A DNA stretch of 64,000 bases from Dryas octopetala (lineage: Eukaryota; Streptophyta; Magnoliopsida; Rosales; Rosaceae): positions 248,001 through 312,000 of the forward strand of contig OY992834.1 in assembly GCA_963921425.1 (NCBI GenBank), read 5' to 3'. Shown piece by piece: positions 12,685 to 24,966 of the stretch. The translations under genes and the position numbers were made by a program. The notes beneath the pieces were generated by a model. That model was not told where the DNA came from. It did no database searches and was given only the letters and a program-made list of their open reading frames with translations. How positions within the stretch are numbered: position 1 is the first letter of the stretch; each line of letters starts with the position of its first letter.

Positions 12685-13330
12685 CTGTAGGACAATCACA
12701 ACTTCAAATGCAGTTGTGACTACCAAACAGTCACAACTGAGTTGGATAGTCACAATTTAGTTGTGACTGTCACGGTTAATTTTTGATTATTTTTAGGTGT
12801 GGTGTATTAATCCGTTAGATTTTTTTATTTTGCTTTTCCTTTTTGAATCCTTTATGTATGAATTGGTAGGCAAATGCATGTCCCACATCACAACTAAATT
12901 ATGACAGTCACAACTTAGATTTAAGATGACATCTTCTAGATGGAAGCAAAGATAGAAATGAATTTCAAATTATTTCTGCTTGACAGTCACAGGTTTAATT
13001 TCCTCCTTAAGAGGGTATATGTTTAATGCAAATTTCCTTTTTATGTTAGCTTTTATGTTAAACATCTAGGTGTTTTATGTTAAAATTATCTTTTTATGAA
13101 TATCATTTACAACTTCAAATTTTGTTAATTGGTTGCTATATGAATTTTGGGGGTGCTTTAGGTGCATTGTCTTTAGTTTTCATGTTAGAGTTTAAGGTTT
13201 TTTTTTCGGCCCTGAGAGTCACACTTAGATTTAATTGTGAGAGTCACATTTTCAAATCAGTCACAACTAAATCTAAAGACAGTCACAACTTAATTGTGAT
13301 AGTCACAACTTTAGATTTAGTTGTAACTAA
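12685..13330. repeat. cluster of AGTCACAACT-type motifs in both orientations
   Basis: More than ten copies of AGTCACAA/TTGTGACT-like words occur in about 650 bp, in both orientations, some forming hairpins (13263-13330). Dense short subterminal motifs of this kind are typical of transposase-binding arrays in plant DNA transposons; that function is inferred. Confidence 0.7.
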
Positions 13331-13516
13331 TTAGATTAATTATTTTTTAAAAAAAATATGACAATATAGTATAAATTAGGCTTAAAGCAATAATTTTACA
13401 CAGTAGTTGACTTAGTATAGTGGTGGGAGATGTTGTATTCCTCTTATTCAAGAGGGGTTTGAATCCCCTTTATGTCAAATGTTAATTTATCTTTTTTGTG
13501 TAATGAGTATAGCTTG

Positions 13517-13602
13517 GCCGGAAGAAGGTGGCCGGAGGTCGACCGGAAGACAGTGGCCGGAGGACGGCCGGAAGACGGTGGTCGGAGGTTGGCCGGAGGT
13601 CA
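13517..13602. repeat. degenerate 25-bp tandem repeat, GCCGGAAGACGGTGGCCGGAGG-type
   Basis: About 3.5 units of a purine- and GC-rich 25-mer (GCCGGAAGA, then GGTGGCCGGAGGTC) stand out in otherwise AT-rich DNA, near the right end of the putative transposon. Confidence 0.85.
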
Positions 13603-14132
13603 GTCATGTTGCTGATGAGGGAAGGGTAGATTTGTACTTTTTCACAATGGCATAACAAGTAAATATAGAACTGTTAGGTTTGACTATTCAACTAGTATCT
13701 AATCTAAAATGATATTTAATTTTGGTATGTAAACTAAAAAGTTATTGAAATTTAGTAGTTAAAATCAATGGACCTAAAATTCAATGCTTAATTTTCAGTA
13801 ATTTACTCACCAGTCAGTCACTAATCAAAAAAATAATAATACGAATAATAATAATATTCGTACTCTTTTACCAAAAGAAAACCTGTAGTAGTAGTTAGTA
13901 CCTAGTACGAGACTACGAGATACTACTATACTAGATAAGAAAAGAATATCTAATACTCTCACAAAAAAAAAGAATATCTAATACTGAAAGGAAAAAGAAA
14001 AAAAAAAAAAAAAAGAGAAAAAGAGTAACCGATAGTCTGGACTCTGGACACTGGAGGGTACCCGCCGCGAATTAAAGAGCTCAAGACATTAATAAACATA
14101 ACTGAAACGACAGCGTAACTGAAAACCTATCG

Positions 14133-16244
14133 ATGGCTGGGTCCACGTCGACCGGCGGCAGTGGTTCCTCGAATCCTCCGAAAATCCTACTAGCAAAGCC
14201 GGGACTGGTGACGGGCACTCCAGTGGCCGGTAAATTCGGGCGCGGCGGGGGTGGAGATGAGTATACGGCGTCGCTTCGGTCCCGTCTCCCTTCTATCGGA
14301 TCCCTAAACCTTCTCTCTGATTCCTGGGAGTTCCACATCGACCGGTTCCTCCCGGTAACACTCAGTCTCTCACTTAGAAAGTTGGTTTTTGTTTATTATT
14401 TTGGTGTTGAATTGTGAGGAGTTAGTTGTAACTAAAATTGCAGTTTTTGACTGACAACACTGAGTTTACGGTGGTGGGAGTGATTGGTCCGCCTGGGGTG
14501 GGCAAGTCCACCATTATGAACGAGCTTTATGGCTTTGATGCCACCTCACCTGGTCAGTGACTCACTGCTCACTTCTCCATCTAATACATGGTGTCTTTGT
14601 TTTCATAAATTGATTGAACAAATTACAGGAATGCTACCCCCATTTGCTATAGAGACAGAAGAGGGTAAAGCAATGGCAAGGCATTGTAGCATGGGCATTG
14701 AACCCAGGGTTTCTGCTGAACGCATTATACTTCTTGATACCCAGGTTTTACTTTACCTTTTTATGGTTGTTTTTCTCTTTTGAATCCACCGTTGTATTCA
14801 TGTATGAATTACTGAGTATGATAAAGTCTCCTTTTTTTCACTGGCAGCCTGTTTTTAGTCCTTCTGTTTTGGCTGAGATGATGAGACCCGATGGCTCATC
14901 CACCATTCCTGTTCTAACTGCTGAATCTTTATCTGCTGAGTTAGCTCATGAAGTTATGGGTATTCAGGTAACTACAAAGAGAAAATAATAGATACTATTG
15001 ACTGTTTTGGTTATAGGATGTTTCATCCGCTTATCCTTTTCTCTGGGTGCTGCAAGGAATTCTTCTAGCTTGGTGTTCTTCTCACCTCCATCTGTCACAT
15101 TTTGCTGGTTCTATCAGAAGGAGTTCATGATCATAATATGTGGCGTTTAATGTCAACGGTATTTCTCTCATCTTCATTATTACTTGTAACATTTTCGATT
15201 CGACACCCATGTCCCTCACACCTATAAATTGTCTGTTGTTCTTCAGTTTTTCTTATTTGCTTTAATTATCAGAAATTTCATTAAATTCTTGCACTGTACA
15301 TTCCCTTCTGAGTCCTAGGGTATGCAAACATCATGGAATTTGTGCTCTGTATGTAAAAGGAGAGTGTTAAGGCTTTGAGCCATCTTGATTACACTTTTAC
15401 AAACAACTTACTTAAAGATGTTAAATGCCATATTTATCTGGCTGCAGGTTGACCTATTGAAACATGGCATACCTGATCCATCTTCATTAACCCTTTCCCA
15501 TTCTCAAAGCTCCAATATAGGACCTGAAAAAGATAGCAGAGATAAAGCTCATGAAGGTGGAGAATATATGGCTGCACCAGTTTTTGTGCACACAAAGTGA
15601 GTAAACTTTAAATGGTGTTCCTCTTATATTAATGTGACAACATAATAACAGAAAAGGAAACTCATGTATTTATTGTGTTCTGACCATCAATAGACTGCGC
15701 GATCATGATCTTGGTCCCCATAATATTGTGCAACTGAGGAAGGCACTAGGACAATATGTCAGCACCTCTTCTTTCATGAGAGTGAAAGATGGAAATATGT
15801 CTAAAGAGCATCCTTTCACTTCTTTGGCTCCGGGTACTCAAAGTCATGATCCAGATTCTCTAGTGCCAAATTTGTTTGTAATCCCAATAAAGAGTAAAGA
15901 TGACTCCCCAAGAGATCAGTATGAAAGTTATACCTCTATGCTATGGAAATTGCGAGATCAGGTCTCTCTCTCTCTCCCTCCCTCCCCATATGCAGTTTTC
16001 TGGATCTACAATTTTATTCAGGAGAGTTGAATGCAGTCCAGAATACATATTGTTAAGCACCTTAATGAAAATTTTCCTCTCTTTAATTCAGGTTTTATCT
16101 ATGAATTCTCCTTCTTTTGGGAGGACTGTGACTGAGCGTGACTGGTTGAAGAATTCTGCCAAGATATGGGAATTGGTGAAGAACTCTCCGATCATTGCAG
16201 AATACAGCAGAACACTTCAAAGTTCTGGTATGTTCAGAAGATAG
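14133..16244 (+). CDS. SMG9: SMG9-like protein, nonsense-mediated mRNA decay factor
   Basis: Eight exons: 14133-14354, 14444-14552, 14629-14744, 14848-14967, 15069-15158, 15448-15596, 15694-15961, 16092-16244, summing to 409 codons (408 aa) with every phase closed. Exon 5 (90 bp, 'GVLLTSICHILLVLSEGVHD') is too short to show up as a long open frame but is needed for continuity. The protein has a low-complexity Gly/Ser N-terminus, then a G-domain-like fold with a P-loop GPPGVGKS (residues 89-96) and 'RIILLDTQPVFSPSVL' as the next motif. In animals SMG8-SMG9 bind and restrain the SMG1 kinase that phosphorylates UPF1 in nonsense-mediated decay; plant SMG9 homologues are known by sequence. Upstream lies the putative transposon that separates it from the divergent DP gene. 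The start is the only Met that fits before the Gly-rich region. Confidence 0.92.
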
Positions 16245-17106
16245 ACAGCTCCAACGTCTTATTCCTGCCTCTGCTCAAGGATACAATGATCGTCCTGTCA
16301 ATTATCTGGCCATAGGCTAGCATGTTCTATTATTCTAATACTCTTTCCTTTTGTTATTTCCTTTTACATTCATGTCTGGTTTAGCCCTTGACAATTGAAG
16401 GAAATTGGTACTGCAAGAATTATTCGAAGGTGATTTAGTTTGCTGGTGGCTTTATTTATTTATTATTTTTTTTTTTTATGTTTGGGTTTTGTGCTGTGGG
16501 AACCTCCCCTCTGGACAAAGAGAATTAGGCATGACCTGAAACTTAAAAGAGAGGGTATGATTTAATACCAAGCTGCTTGCTTGACTACCCATTCTTTTCA
16601 GGGAGGGCCATTAGCTTGATTGCCTGATGGAATGGTTTAAGAGCATAATTTTGCCTGTTGTTACCTTGGTCATTGGGAGAAATAAATTCTATCAATTTTC
16701 CTTTTTTACCTTGGTATTGTGGTAATTCCCTCATATCCTTCTAGTTTACAAGATTCCAATAGAAAGAAAGTCAAAGAGGAAGGGTTTCATGAAAGAGAGA
16801 GATAGAGGGGAGTAGAAACTTGAGACAAAAAATCTGGTAGCAATAGAATCCACTTCACTATGAGAGAACAATGTTCATTCATACTTCAATAACTTTTCCA
16901 CGGGTAGAATTAGCCCCTTAACCCATTGTCTCTCTTTCCTGCTCTAGTGTTCTATCAACAAAGAAGGGGAAAGAATAATAATACATAAAAACTTGAATTG
17001 AATATTGCACCAAGCTGGAAAATTTCTGTTTAAAACTCATTTCCAATTAGAACAAATAGTACATGGGTCGAGTTAAAAGCGACATGTTTTCTCATCAGCC
17101 AGACAA
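16245..17106. other. intergenic, convergent gene ends
   Basis: 3' flanks of SMG9 (+) and of the small basic protein gene (-). Contains a T/A-rich low-complexity run (about 16454-16480). No other gene or mobile element recognised. Confidence 0.5.
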
Positions 17107-17889
17107 CTACTCTACCAACATTGCGTCCGCTGAAGCTTCGGCAGCACCAGGCTTAGAAGAATTTCCTTTGTTCTTGCCTGTTCATTGAGAAAAACAAATA
17201 CTTGAGCATTCACAAAGAAAGAACTTGGCATTGGCAAAATGAACATAACAACATATGACAAGTGAGAACAATGAAACTAACCTTTGCGCTTTAATTGTTT
17301 AAGCTTGAGGCCCTTCTTCATGGGAAACTTTGATTTAGTTTTCTTAGTGTCTTCAGATTCTTCTCCTCCTAAAAAGTAAAAACAAACTCACATCAGCTTC
17401 ATGCCTTCAAATTAACATACCCACAAAAAGATATGTTTCCCAACACTACAAATATGCTTCTTTGTGCAATCCTTTCAATTAAACAAAAATAAGCTGAATA
17501 ACAATGAATATTAAAGGATTAATTAATCGTGGGTTTGGAGTTTGATTATATAAGATAGCAATTATCGAGTATATATCCCAAAAACAGAGTAACAAATACT
17601 GAAAAAATAAAAGAAAAAAGATTATCAGAGAAAGTGAGAGAGAGAGAGAGGGAGGGGTACCATCAGCAGCAGCCATTTCTACATCTTGCATGGTTATTAG
17701 GCCCTTCTTGACAGCCTCGTTCTGCTCTCGGCGCCATTTTTTCAAGAGCTTGCGCTTGCGCTTGCCAGAGATAGAGAGGGGTTGAACCTTGTTCTTCAAC
17801 TTCCCACTCTCTGGATCTCCGTGAATCCTTCTCTTCCTCTCTGCTTTCTGTGCTCTCTTCCTCTTCTGCACCTCATTGAACTTCGCCAT
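17107..17889 (-). CDS. small Lys/Arg-rich protein of unknown function
   Basis: Three exons, 17889-17661, 17368-17282, 17177-17107, giving 129 codons (128 aa); phases close and the splice sites are canonical. The protein is extremely basic: 'KRKRAQKAERKRRIHG' near the N-terminus, 'SISGKRKRKLLKKWRREQ' at residues 38-55, a short acidic turn, then 'KFPMKKGLKLKQLKRK' and a small polar tail. The SGKRKRKLL block resembles, from memory, a motif in the small human protein C11orf98, but I cannot test this. Likely nuclear or nucleolar from composition alone. A CT/GA-rich run lies in intron 1 next to the donor (17629-17650). I do not recognise a named family and give no function. Confidence 0.8.
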
Positions 17890-19010
17890 CTCTTTCTCTC
17901 TCTCTTTCTCCCACTAAACCCTAGCCCCAACTCACTCTCCAATTAAACACCTCAACTTCTACGACTACGAGGGCTCATCTGGAATTGGGCCATCCTGGTA
18001 AGCCCAGCCCAAGGTAAAGACCAAGAGAATTTGCGGACCTAGACAAGTTAAAAGTTTGGGCAGATCATCACTTTATATCTATGATCTACCCCCACCCCCC
18101 AAAAAAAAAAAAATATTAAGAGAAGGGGCCTCTAAATTCAGACAAAAAATGGCTTAAAATACACAACAAAAAAATTAATTAATGCATTCTATTCTTAAAA
18201 AATTTCCATATACGTTAGTATTAACTCTCCTTAATTAATTATTTTTATTTCTTTAAAGCTTCAAAATCAAAAAATGAAAAAAAAAAAAATTAATAGAAGG
18301 GGGTGCTATCCCAACCCCATTGGATAATAATTAATATGTTTTTCGTGAAGGGACCACCGTAAATGCCTTGTGAAATGAAATTATTTGTTTTTAATAAAGT
18401 CCTTCAATAATAACATGTTTCTCAATTGCTTGATCAAACGTAGATGGTTCAGAAATATTTTCTTCCTTGTACATCTCAATCGTCCTTACATCTATTAGCT
18501 AACAAAATGGGGAATCCTCTTATTTAGGATCTTTAATAAAGAATTATATTATTTTTATAGTTTATTTTTGAAAAAGAAAAAGAAAAAGATGGTATGAGGC
18601 AGCCAGGCAGGCACCATCAGAAATTCTGAAGTCAAAACAAGAAAAGAAAAAAAATATTTGTTTCTCATATATATACCTATGAACTATATGAAAAATTATT
18701 GAGTGTATCTAATACACTTGGTGTAACCAATCTAACATATAAAGGAATTATTGGACGATATATTTATATTAATAAGATATAATATTAATAACATCCACTC
18801 ATATTATGATACGTTTGATTGGTTACACCATGTGACAATGTATCAGATATACAGAATAATTTCTCGAATTGTATAATACATATAATAGACATAAAGACAA
18901 TGGCCCCACATCCCTGCATATGAGAAAATGTACGGGGATATATGAACCAGATGCCTAATTAAGAGTCTAAGACCCTGTAGGGCCTGTACTAGGGAATAGG
19001 AGAACAAATC
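17890..19010. other. intergenic spacer between two minus-strand genes
   Basis: About 1.1 kb of AT-rich DNA with poly-A runs (18103-18113, 18277-18288). It contains one palindromic MITE-like element (18690-18866, listed separately). The left side should hold the promoter of the small basic protein gene and the right side the 3' UTR of the sugar transporter. Confidence 0.5.
18690..18866. mobile_element. palindromic MITE-like element, about 177 bp
   Basis: The left arm (from 18690, 'AAAAATTATT' then 'GTGTATCTAATACACTTGG' and 'TGTAACCAATC') pairs with the reverse complement of the right arm (to about 18866), sharing 'GTGTAACCAATC' and 'AAATTATT'. Arms are about 50-60 bp around an AT-rich loop. 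Small size, no coding capacity and near full palindromy fit a MITE; no clear target duplication was read. Confidence 0.65.
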
Positions 19011-22000
19011 CTAAAGGCATTTGGCCTCAATTTCCTCCAGAGTCAGTCCCTTTGTCTCCGGTACAATGAAGAATATGAAAAGGAGAGATGCCACAGCTAT
19101 TGCTCCAAATACATAAAACAAAATTCCAGCTCCCAGCAATGCCTGTAATCACAAATTCACAATTGAAAATTACAGTCACTCTGATTTAACCAAGGAAATT
19201 ATTAATGGGGTTAATCCATTGGTAAGATATACAATTAAGGGAAGACAGACATGAACACTGTAATCGCGCATGCTTCCACGAATGAAGATGCTATATTTAA
19301 GAGTATATGTTTCTGTAATCTTGATTATTATCTTACGGATGACAGAACATACCCAAAGACGATTGAATAAGAAATTTCAAAATAACTATTGCTGGGAACA
19401 TAACATGGCTGAAAATTTTAAGCACCTTTAGAGGGGAAAATGCAAATGTCACCAGTGCATTTGCAGCAAAATTCACAAGCACTGCTATACTGAGCCCTCG
19501 CCCTCTTAATCGTAAGGGGAAAATTTCTGATATCATTAACCAGCCAATGGGACCAAAGGATAGCTGCAAAATTAGTTTCATGAGTTCCATATTTTTTTGG
19601 TGCACAACTAAAAGATATCTAAAATAAGAAAATAGAACTTGTAAACTAAGAGGACCCAAATGGTATAAAATTCACCATAATCGCTTTAAGCAAATTTCTA
19701 ACACACAATTAATTTAAATATTTCTCTAAGAAACAAAATTAGCATCATCACATAACCGCAGACATTCTGATTACCTGATAACACCCAACATACAACAGCA
19801 GTGCAATTACAGCCGCAACTGGTGCATTATCAAAGAAAAGATAATATGATCCCAAAAGGAATAAAGAGATGACCTGTCACATGAACAAAGTATATAAATC
19901 CCTCATGGTACTACAGCTTTGAAGATTGCTGATTTCTAAACTTTTAATTCAAGATTGAATCCATCATGATTTCATGATAGAGTAAGAAACAAGATTGAAT
20001 CCAACAGAATGATCTCATGAGAAACATATTTAAGAAACAAGATTGAATCCATGCCTCATCCATTATCCTTCTTTGAGTAAGAAACAAGATTGAATCCAAC
20101 AGAATGATCTCATGATTTTAAGAAACAAGCTGAAAACAAGAAAACAGCCGCTCCCTTGCAAATCTCAAAATCTTAACAAGAAAACAAAGAGAAAGAAATC
20201 CATCAACCAAAGAGGGGGCTTACCATCCCAGAAACACCTCCAAGTAGTAGAGGTCTCCTCCCAAGTCTATCAACAACAAGAACAGCTGCTCCAGTCATTA
20301 TCAACTAAGACACCAAAAAAGCAAGTCAGACATATCTGTGAAAGACAGGTTTAGCAGGGGTAAAAAAAAAAAAAAAAAGAGGGGGACATAATGTGATTAA
20401 TAATGGAGACATACATCTAAAATGGGAAAGAAAAACTGCTTCTGGAGCAAAAACGACATATAATTTGGAATCTACCTTGAAAAGACCAAGTAGAATTGAG
20501 ACCCGTGTTGCATCAGATGCTTCAGAGAATCCTGCACTCTATCAAATTATTTGGGTTAGGATGAGAGACATTTCTTCTATGAAAACCACTGTAAGTGATA
20601 ATCTCTTCATCAATGTCCCATCAGTACACTAGACCTAAATTAGCAGGGTACCTGAAAAATCGATGTAGCATAATACAGCACACTCGGCTGCCCTGTGATC
20701 TGTCATAACATAGATGCAATGTATAAGCCAAAGTTGGCAATTGATCACATCATATCATATTGCTTAACTAATTGAAACTACCTGTTGGAACAAGACTAAT
20801 CCTCCACCAATCACAAGGGCTTTCAAGCATTTTCCATGAAACATCTCCCCCAATGTAGCTTCTTTCTCTTCACCAACATAAGAAAGCTCAGCCAGCATCT
20901 CATCTACTTGTGCAGGAGCTGAATCACCAATAGCCGGACCCCTAAGCCGGCACAAGCAACAGATTGCAGTCTTTTTTAAATCCGGCATTTTTCCTCTTCC
21001 CTGTATGGCACGTAGAAGGATCCATCTAGGCGATGCTGGTAGCCACCACATTCCAATTCCCATAATTACTGCCAAAGGGATACTAGCTCCATACATATAG
21101 CGCCAACCAGCAACTGTGTCGACTAAAAGGCTACCAACTCCATAACCCGCCTGCACAAATTTAAGGTGCTTACAAGTTGCAATTGCTGGCCTTCATGCAG
21201 GTAAAATATATACAAGATAATTAGATACAATAAAGAGGAGAACAACTGTAAACCAACTTTTAGTTGGCTTCTTTGCATGCCACAACATTAAAAAATTTCA
21301 GAGTCCTCAGATGCAATGTTGAAGCACTTACAACCATCCCAAGTACTATAAAGAACTCTTTAAGTGATATTAGTCGACCTCGTATTTGACTTGGACCGGT
21401 CTCAGCAATATACATTGGAGCAGCATGCATTGCCTAAAAAAAAGACTCCCAAGTATTATCTTTTATAATAATTTTTCTTTAGAAAAAAAAAAATGACAAA
21501 AATCAAAGGGAGTAAGTATTATTTTTTGTTGAAAAAGCAATCTATACATTACCAGTCCAATTCCTATACCATATACAACCCGTCCAATCACCATAATAGG
21601 TAAGTCAGGTGCTACTGCTGTTACTAGAGCTCCAAGAAGATACAATAAAGCAGACGAAATCAACTCCCTTCTTCTTCCTTTATACAAATTTATCATTCAA
21701 ACTTCATCAGGAGTGGGAGATATCATTAATTTTACCTGTACAACTTGGAATGTATTAGAAAAACCAACCTAAGAAGTCAGCAACATTAAAGGCCAGCAAA
21801 GAGCCAATCAGGGCACCATATAATGAGCCACTAGTCTGCAGAAGGAAACAAGCACAGATTTAGAAACGGCACATACATTCATCTTTCATAGCTGAATAAC
21901 ATGTCCTAGGAACTGGCAGAACAGTATATAGCAAAATACACGCACAGAGATTTCAGTAATAACAAGTTCGTTAGTTGTAAACTTACTATGAGACCAATTT

Positions 22001-23502
22001 CCACAGATGACAAGTTGTACCATGATACCCCGCTTAAGGTGGCCGACTGCAGGAACAAAAAAAGACTATTAATTGATTTATCAAGTCTAATAAAGCCAAA
22101 TTTTCATATACAAGCCGCACGTAAGAGTCAGTAACATACAAAATATGGAGTTGGAACTCTATATGAGTAACAGTCTATGTGTACCTCTACTGAGATTGTA
22201 GCACATGATGTGGCACCAATATCATAGCCATATAATAGTCCTCCAAGAGCTGGGAACAGAAATCTGAAATAATTGAGGAACTTTGTAAAGCATGACTAAT
22301 TACAACATCAGTTGATCCCTCACTACCAATTGGACACTACTGACACAAGTCAAGACAAAGCCCAGGGAGCAAATAAGTTATGGAGAGCTGTCCAAAATAG
22401 GGTCAAGCATTTCTTCTATTGACTGGCCAAAGGATGAATGGAGCAAAAAAATCACAGAATCATATTTGGGAGAAGAGTGAGAAACAGAAAATTTCCAGAT
22501 CTCAAATGAATGATGAATCAAATAATAGAAAATGGTTCTGCACGGTTCCATATTTATTCTAAGGCGGTTGAAATCCACCATGCAAAAAAAAAAAATGTAT
22601 AATAAGGACCAAAGACATATTGACTGCTACTGCCTTATAATGTGCAATTTAGACCATGGGTATGATAGGAGGCATGGAGCAACATAGAAGCAAACCTTAC
22701 ATAAACCAGAACAGGAGCAAAACAGATAAAAGGAAAAAAAGAATACTCACGGGAGTATTGCAGCAACAATAGAATAGTTTTCTGAATCATGAACCACATT
22801 CAGAAGAGGCTCACGTACACCACCAATCTCACCTGAAGACTTTCCCACCTAGCAAATGGCAACGCATTTAACAAGCAGATATCTAAAATGAACAATCACT
22901 CAAATCTTTTACAGAGAGAAGAGTGAAACAGAAATAACAGATATATATATATATACACTTATATATCATGTTAATGCTGTTTCGGTCTCTCAAACGTGCC
23001 AAGCCAAATAATTGGATTAGTATTCAATAACGTCCTTTTTGTTCTCAAGCAATGGATTATTATTCTAATATTCACAACCAAGCAGAGCGTAAATGTTAAA
23101 ATGTAAAAGAAAAATTAAATTCAAGAATTTCTACAGGTAGTCTTAATTCTCAAATACTGATAAGCATTCTGTCACTGGGAAACGATGAAAAAAGATATCC
23201 TTTATAATCTCTTGGTTCATTTTCCTACACTGTCAGGCATCAAACCTAAAATGAACTAATCTGCTATAAAACACCAGGACCGAAAAGAAAATCCCAACCA
23301 CCCCTGTTTGGCTTTCAAGAAAAAAACAAATTTTACAACTTTTTAATTCTAAAGTTTTGTTCTTCCCGTAGAGTGAAGCAAAATAAAGTAGAAATTGAGC
23401 ACCCAAAGAAGAAGAGAAATTAAAAAAAGAAAATTGAGAGTAGAAAATGAAACGAACCTCTCGGAGAGAAGAGAGCGTGGGTTGCTCAGGATCGGACGCC
23501 AT
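19011..23502 (-). CDS. VGT1: vacuolar-type sugar:proton antiporter/symporter, VGT1 / D-xylose-proton symporter-like 2 family (MFS)
   Basis: Fourteen exons: 23502-23458, 22848-22751, 22263-22185, 22046-21987, 21835-21769, 21677-21553, 21433-21335, 21150-20782, 20699-20652, 20538-20476, 20304-20224, 19873-19775, 19563-19426, 19142-19011. They sum to 501 codons (500 aa), the family length. Sugar-porter hallmarks are present: a cytosolic 'ADFLGRRRE' loop, 'PASPRWILLR' after TM6, 'VLFQQITGQPSVLYYA' in TM7, 'DRLGRRPLL', 'GPIGWLMISEIFP' and a C-terminal 'PETKGLTLEE'. Twelve membrane helices are expected. Close, from memory, to Arabidopsis At3g03090 (VGT1, a tonoplast glucose transporter) and At5g17010. 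The acceptor before exon 6 (tataaag/G) is poor in pyrimidines but needed for frame. Its neighbour NDUFA12 is also its neighbour in Arabidopsis. Substrate is inferred only from family. Confidence 0.95.
19980..20115. repeat. direct repeat in a transporter intron, two 41-bp copies 95 bp apart
   Basis: The word GAGTAAGAAACAAGATTGAA continuing to 'CCAACAGAATGATCTCATGA' occurs at 19980 and again at 20075; shorter partial copies ('AAGATTGAATCCAT') lie at 19951 and 20038. A local tandem duplication in the intron between exons 11 and 12. Confidence 0.9.
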
Positions 23503-24662
23503 TGGTATTTGGTAGAGGTAAGATTGTAAGAAACAGAAGAAGCATAAAGAAGGAAAGCGCAGCGAGATGAAAGAGTGTAACGAGCAGTGTTGAGGTATAA
23601 ATAGTAAGTAAACTGTAAAGTGTGTAAGCGGAGGTGCCGAATCGGGAATGAATGGGGTAGTAGCAGTTAGAGTTGGTCCAAAACCAACCAAAGAGACTCT
23701 CTACTATCTGTCGGGACGGGAGGGTCTCTCTCGGTTTCTACTTTGAAGAAAGTTTTTCATTCACGTGGGGGTTGAAGCCTTAAATCTGGATGATGTTGGT
23801 ATTCGGTAGTTGGCTCAATAAATGCAGTTGCAGACGAAATTGCCAAACAAGAGAATGGGGGTTAGAGCACTGTTTGCTTAAGCTTGGCTTGTCTGAAATT
23901 CGGATGTCGGTATCTGACTCACCTGTGGAGAGGTCAGAGGCCAATTAAAAGTGAAACCCATTTGGATCTTTTTTAGCTCAAATATGTAAACTATCTTACA
24001 ATTTAAACTTGTTACTTGTCTTAAATTCTTAATCAAATGATACAGGCTGCGCTTAGCACGTGAAATACAATTGTTTTAACCCATAGCGTTTTTCTTTCTG
24101 GCCGAACAAATAGTTTAATCCATAATAAAATAAAATATAATACATTCAATTTAATTAATAATAAAGGTGTGTGAATAGTTTACTGGATTATTATTACGTT
24201 GAACAGGCAAAACTCAAAAGAAATGGTTTCTTTCTCTGCGATGAATGGAATGAAGGGTCGGTCTCTCTCTTTCGAACACCTATAGGATTATCCTTAGTAG
24301 CTCTGACTTTTAGCTATTCACCTATTGGCTTTGGTAGCCAAGTTTTATCGAACAACACAGAAAATATCTATTTTCATATTCTTTAAAGGGATTTAATTAT
24401 TTCAAATGTATCCAGAATATTGAAGAAGCATGGAGCTTACGTCACTGGGAAGACCGAAGACATATGGTACATATAGATGATATAGTACATATAATGATGG
24501 AAGTGATGTTAAAAATTAAGCCAACCATGGCCCATGAGTCGACTTGTAAGCTTCTCCTTCACTACCTTGTCAGGCCTAGTCGTGGTGAGTGTGAGCTCTC
24601 CAGTCCATTCAATTTCTTCATCTTCGTCATAAATCCAGACAAATTAGATTTACACAGATGGC

Positions 24663-24701
<39 letters not shown>

Positions 24702-24966
24702 ACACACACACACCAAGGTGATATTCCAGTACACGAAAGTGGACAATCTCCCAGGGAAGAATTGATATTTGTCCAACAAATCACAATAAGTTCATTCATT
24801 GAAACTATTTAGTTCAACAGTATCTCCATTCAGTAAACAATCAAAACAAATTCAAAGCTTGCAAGTACAAGCCATTATTAATGAAATACAGTGCGGAATA
24901 CTGTCAAATTTCCCTTTTTTTTTTTTTTTTTTTAAGTTTTATCAGGGAAGGAGCCATGAAAATAAC
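23503..24966. other. intergenic: promoter of the sugar transporter and 3' flank of NDUFA12
   Basis: About 1.46 kb. It holds a GA/CA compound microsatellite (24668-24713, listed) and a T-run (24914-24932) close to the NDUFA12 stop. A 71-codon open stretch at 24171-24386 has no recognisable homology. Nothing else supported. Confidence 0.45.
24668..24713. repeat. compound (GA)n(CA)n microsatellite
   Basis: About 15 GA units run directly into about 7 CA units. Confidence 0.95.

Larger units (their letters stand above)
11460..13805. mobile_element. diverged inverted-repeat DNA transposon (MULE/foldback-like), non-autonomous
   Basis: The left edge (11466-11620) and the reverse complement of the right edge (about 13660-13800) match imperfectly: 'GAAAATT(c)AA' then 'TTAGG', and later 'TACTAA.TTTCA' followed by 'CTTTTAG' and 'TACCAAAA'. 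The interior carries no transposase frame, a long CT microsatellite, direct repeats, a cluster of AGTCACAACT motifs and a GC-rich 25-mer array. The size (about 2.3 kb), long diverged terminal repeats and patchy interior fit a non-autonomous Mutator-like element, but no target-site duplication could be read, so the family is a guess. It occupies almost all of the space between the divergent DP and SMG9 genes. Confidence 0.5.

Noticed and set aside
24171-24386. 71-codon open frame, organelle-like in feel
   Set aside because: No recognisable protein or organellar match, no splice partner, and codon use is unremarkable; left as non-coding.
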